Shown: positions 63,630 to 64,000 of the stretch, one piece after another
Position numbering within the stretch: position 1 is the stretch's first letter
How the letters are laid out: each line of letters opens with the position of its first letter
Assembly (NCBI GenBank): GCA_020632655.1
Contig: JACKFD010000015.1
Location: 86,471-150,470 of the forward strand
Reading direction: 5' to 3'
DNA: 64,000 bases
From: Spirochaetaceae bacterium
GTDB lineage: Bacteria; Myxococcota_A; UBA9160; UBA4427
The notes under the pieces: model-generated
The model's input: the letters and a program-made list of their open reading frames with translations, nothing else
What the model was told of the DNA's origin: nothing
The model's database searches: none
Position numbers and translations under genes: made by a program

Positions 63630-63635
63630 GTGCGA

Positions 63636-64000
63636 TCAGTCCCCGGCCGAAGCGTTCGGGACCTCTTCGAAGAAGCGCTCCGTGGGCGCCTTCTCCTCCG
63701 CGAGCCGCACGAGTCGCGCGATCATCGCCTCGAGGTCCTCGCCGAGACTCCGATAGACGGCTTCGTGTCGCGGGAGCTCCCGGGCGTAGGTCCCGCTGAG
63801 CGCCAGACACGCGTCCGAGAGCCGCGCCGCCTCGGCGACCCGCTCGGGCTCGAGCACCGCGAGCGGCAGCGCGCGCAGCAACGCGCGGGCCTCCTGCTCG
63901 AGTCCGTCGCGCTGCGCGTCTCGGTCCGCGGCACCCTCGAGTCCGGCCAGACGATCGCGGAAGGCCAGCACGCTCTCTGCGATCAGTCGTCGGTCCTCGA
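63636..64000 (-). CDS. hypothetical helical protein, 5' part outside the window
   Basis: At least 121 codons. The frame stays open to the window edge, so the start is probably outside; an internal GTG at 63971 would give 111 residues. The sequence is helical and charged throughout (EQEARALLRALPLAVLEPER, EDLEAMIARLVRLAEEKAP) with no recognised motif. Convergent with the exonuclease gene. Confidence 0.6.
   Translation of the reverse strand, partial: EDRRLIAESVLAFRDRLAGLEGAADRDAQRDGLEQEARALLRALPLAVLEPERVAEAARLSDACLALSGTYARELPRHEAVYRSLGEDLEAMIARLVRLAEEKAPTERFFEEVPNASAGD

Overview
The window is a very GC-rich chromosomal segment of a Gram-negative bacterium. It encodes outer-membrane proteins (a TolC family channel, a DUF1302-type barrel), lipoprotein signals and the YajC-SecD-SecF translocase. 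The mix of a bactofilin, HD-GYP and multi-PAS signalling proteins, a J-domain/DUF4388 protein, a MiaE-type tRNA hydroxylase, cytochromes P450 and many GTG starts is typical of deltaproteobacterial lineages (Myxococcota or a relative such as Binatota). That placement is inference from gene content; no rRNA gene is present. There are about 45 protein genes, one tRNA gene, one intact insertion sequence and one candidate small RNA. No prophage or CRISPR array was seen.

Layout. 1-4.2 kb: SpoIID-like protein, yajC, secD, secF. 4.2-7.1 kb: bactofilin and a TolC family protein, divergent around a 0.7 kb regulatory gap. 7.1-14.1 kb: a housekeeping run, ispD-ispF-cysS (GTGA overlaps) then uvrB-uvrC. 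14.2-20.5 kb: a retropepsin-like protease, a small unknown, comEC and an antisense enoyl-CoA hydratase. 20.7-34.8 kb: a large hybrid histidine kinase, a TauE/SafE permease, an S9 peptidase, a lipoprotein metalloprotease, a three-gene signalling operon (HD-GYP regulator, V4R-STAS, DUF4388-J-TPR), an AAA ATPase, tRNA-Glu and a two-gene unknown operon. 34.9-43.8 kb: catabolic/accessory genes (two P450s, two amidohydrolases, a GST, MiaE, a fused hydrolase). 43.9-45.15 kb: an insertion sequence. 45.15-53.6 kb: an aminotransferase, then a plus-strand nucleotide/RNA-flavoured cluster (dGTPase-like, three unknowns, QueE). 53.6-60.2 kb: a minus-strand transglutaminase-DUF58-MoxR cluster and a DUF1302/lipoprotein-sorting pair facing an MMPL transporter. 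63-64 kb: a DEDD exonuclease and a gene cut by the window edge.

How genes work together. SecDF-YajC drives late steps of export. IspD and IspF are two steps of the MEP isoprenoid pathway. UvrB and UvrC act in excision repair. MoxR, DUF58 and transglutaminase proteins usually form one envelope-associated module. The DUF1302 barrel, lipoprotein-sorting protein and MMPL pump look like one lipid-export module.

Most interesting points: (i) the dgt-unknown-unknown-DHH-like-queE cluster, with a 973-residue protein joining a possible degenerate nuclease domain, a very long charged linker and a degenerate DHH domain; (ii) an insertion sequence with 26-bp inverted ends and a 9-bp near-perfect target duplication, inserted inside a stop codon that its terminal base restores; (iii) a four-hairpin, terminator-ended candidate sRNA at about 40.5 kb; (iv) five different 36-43 bp tandem repeats, all at gene ends; (v) a comEC frame that lacks a stop and runs antisense through a whole enoyl-CoA hydratase gene.
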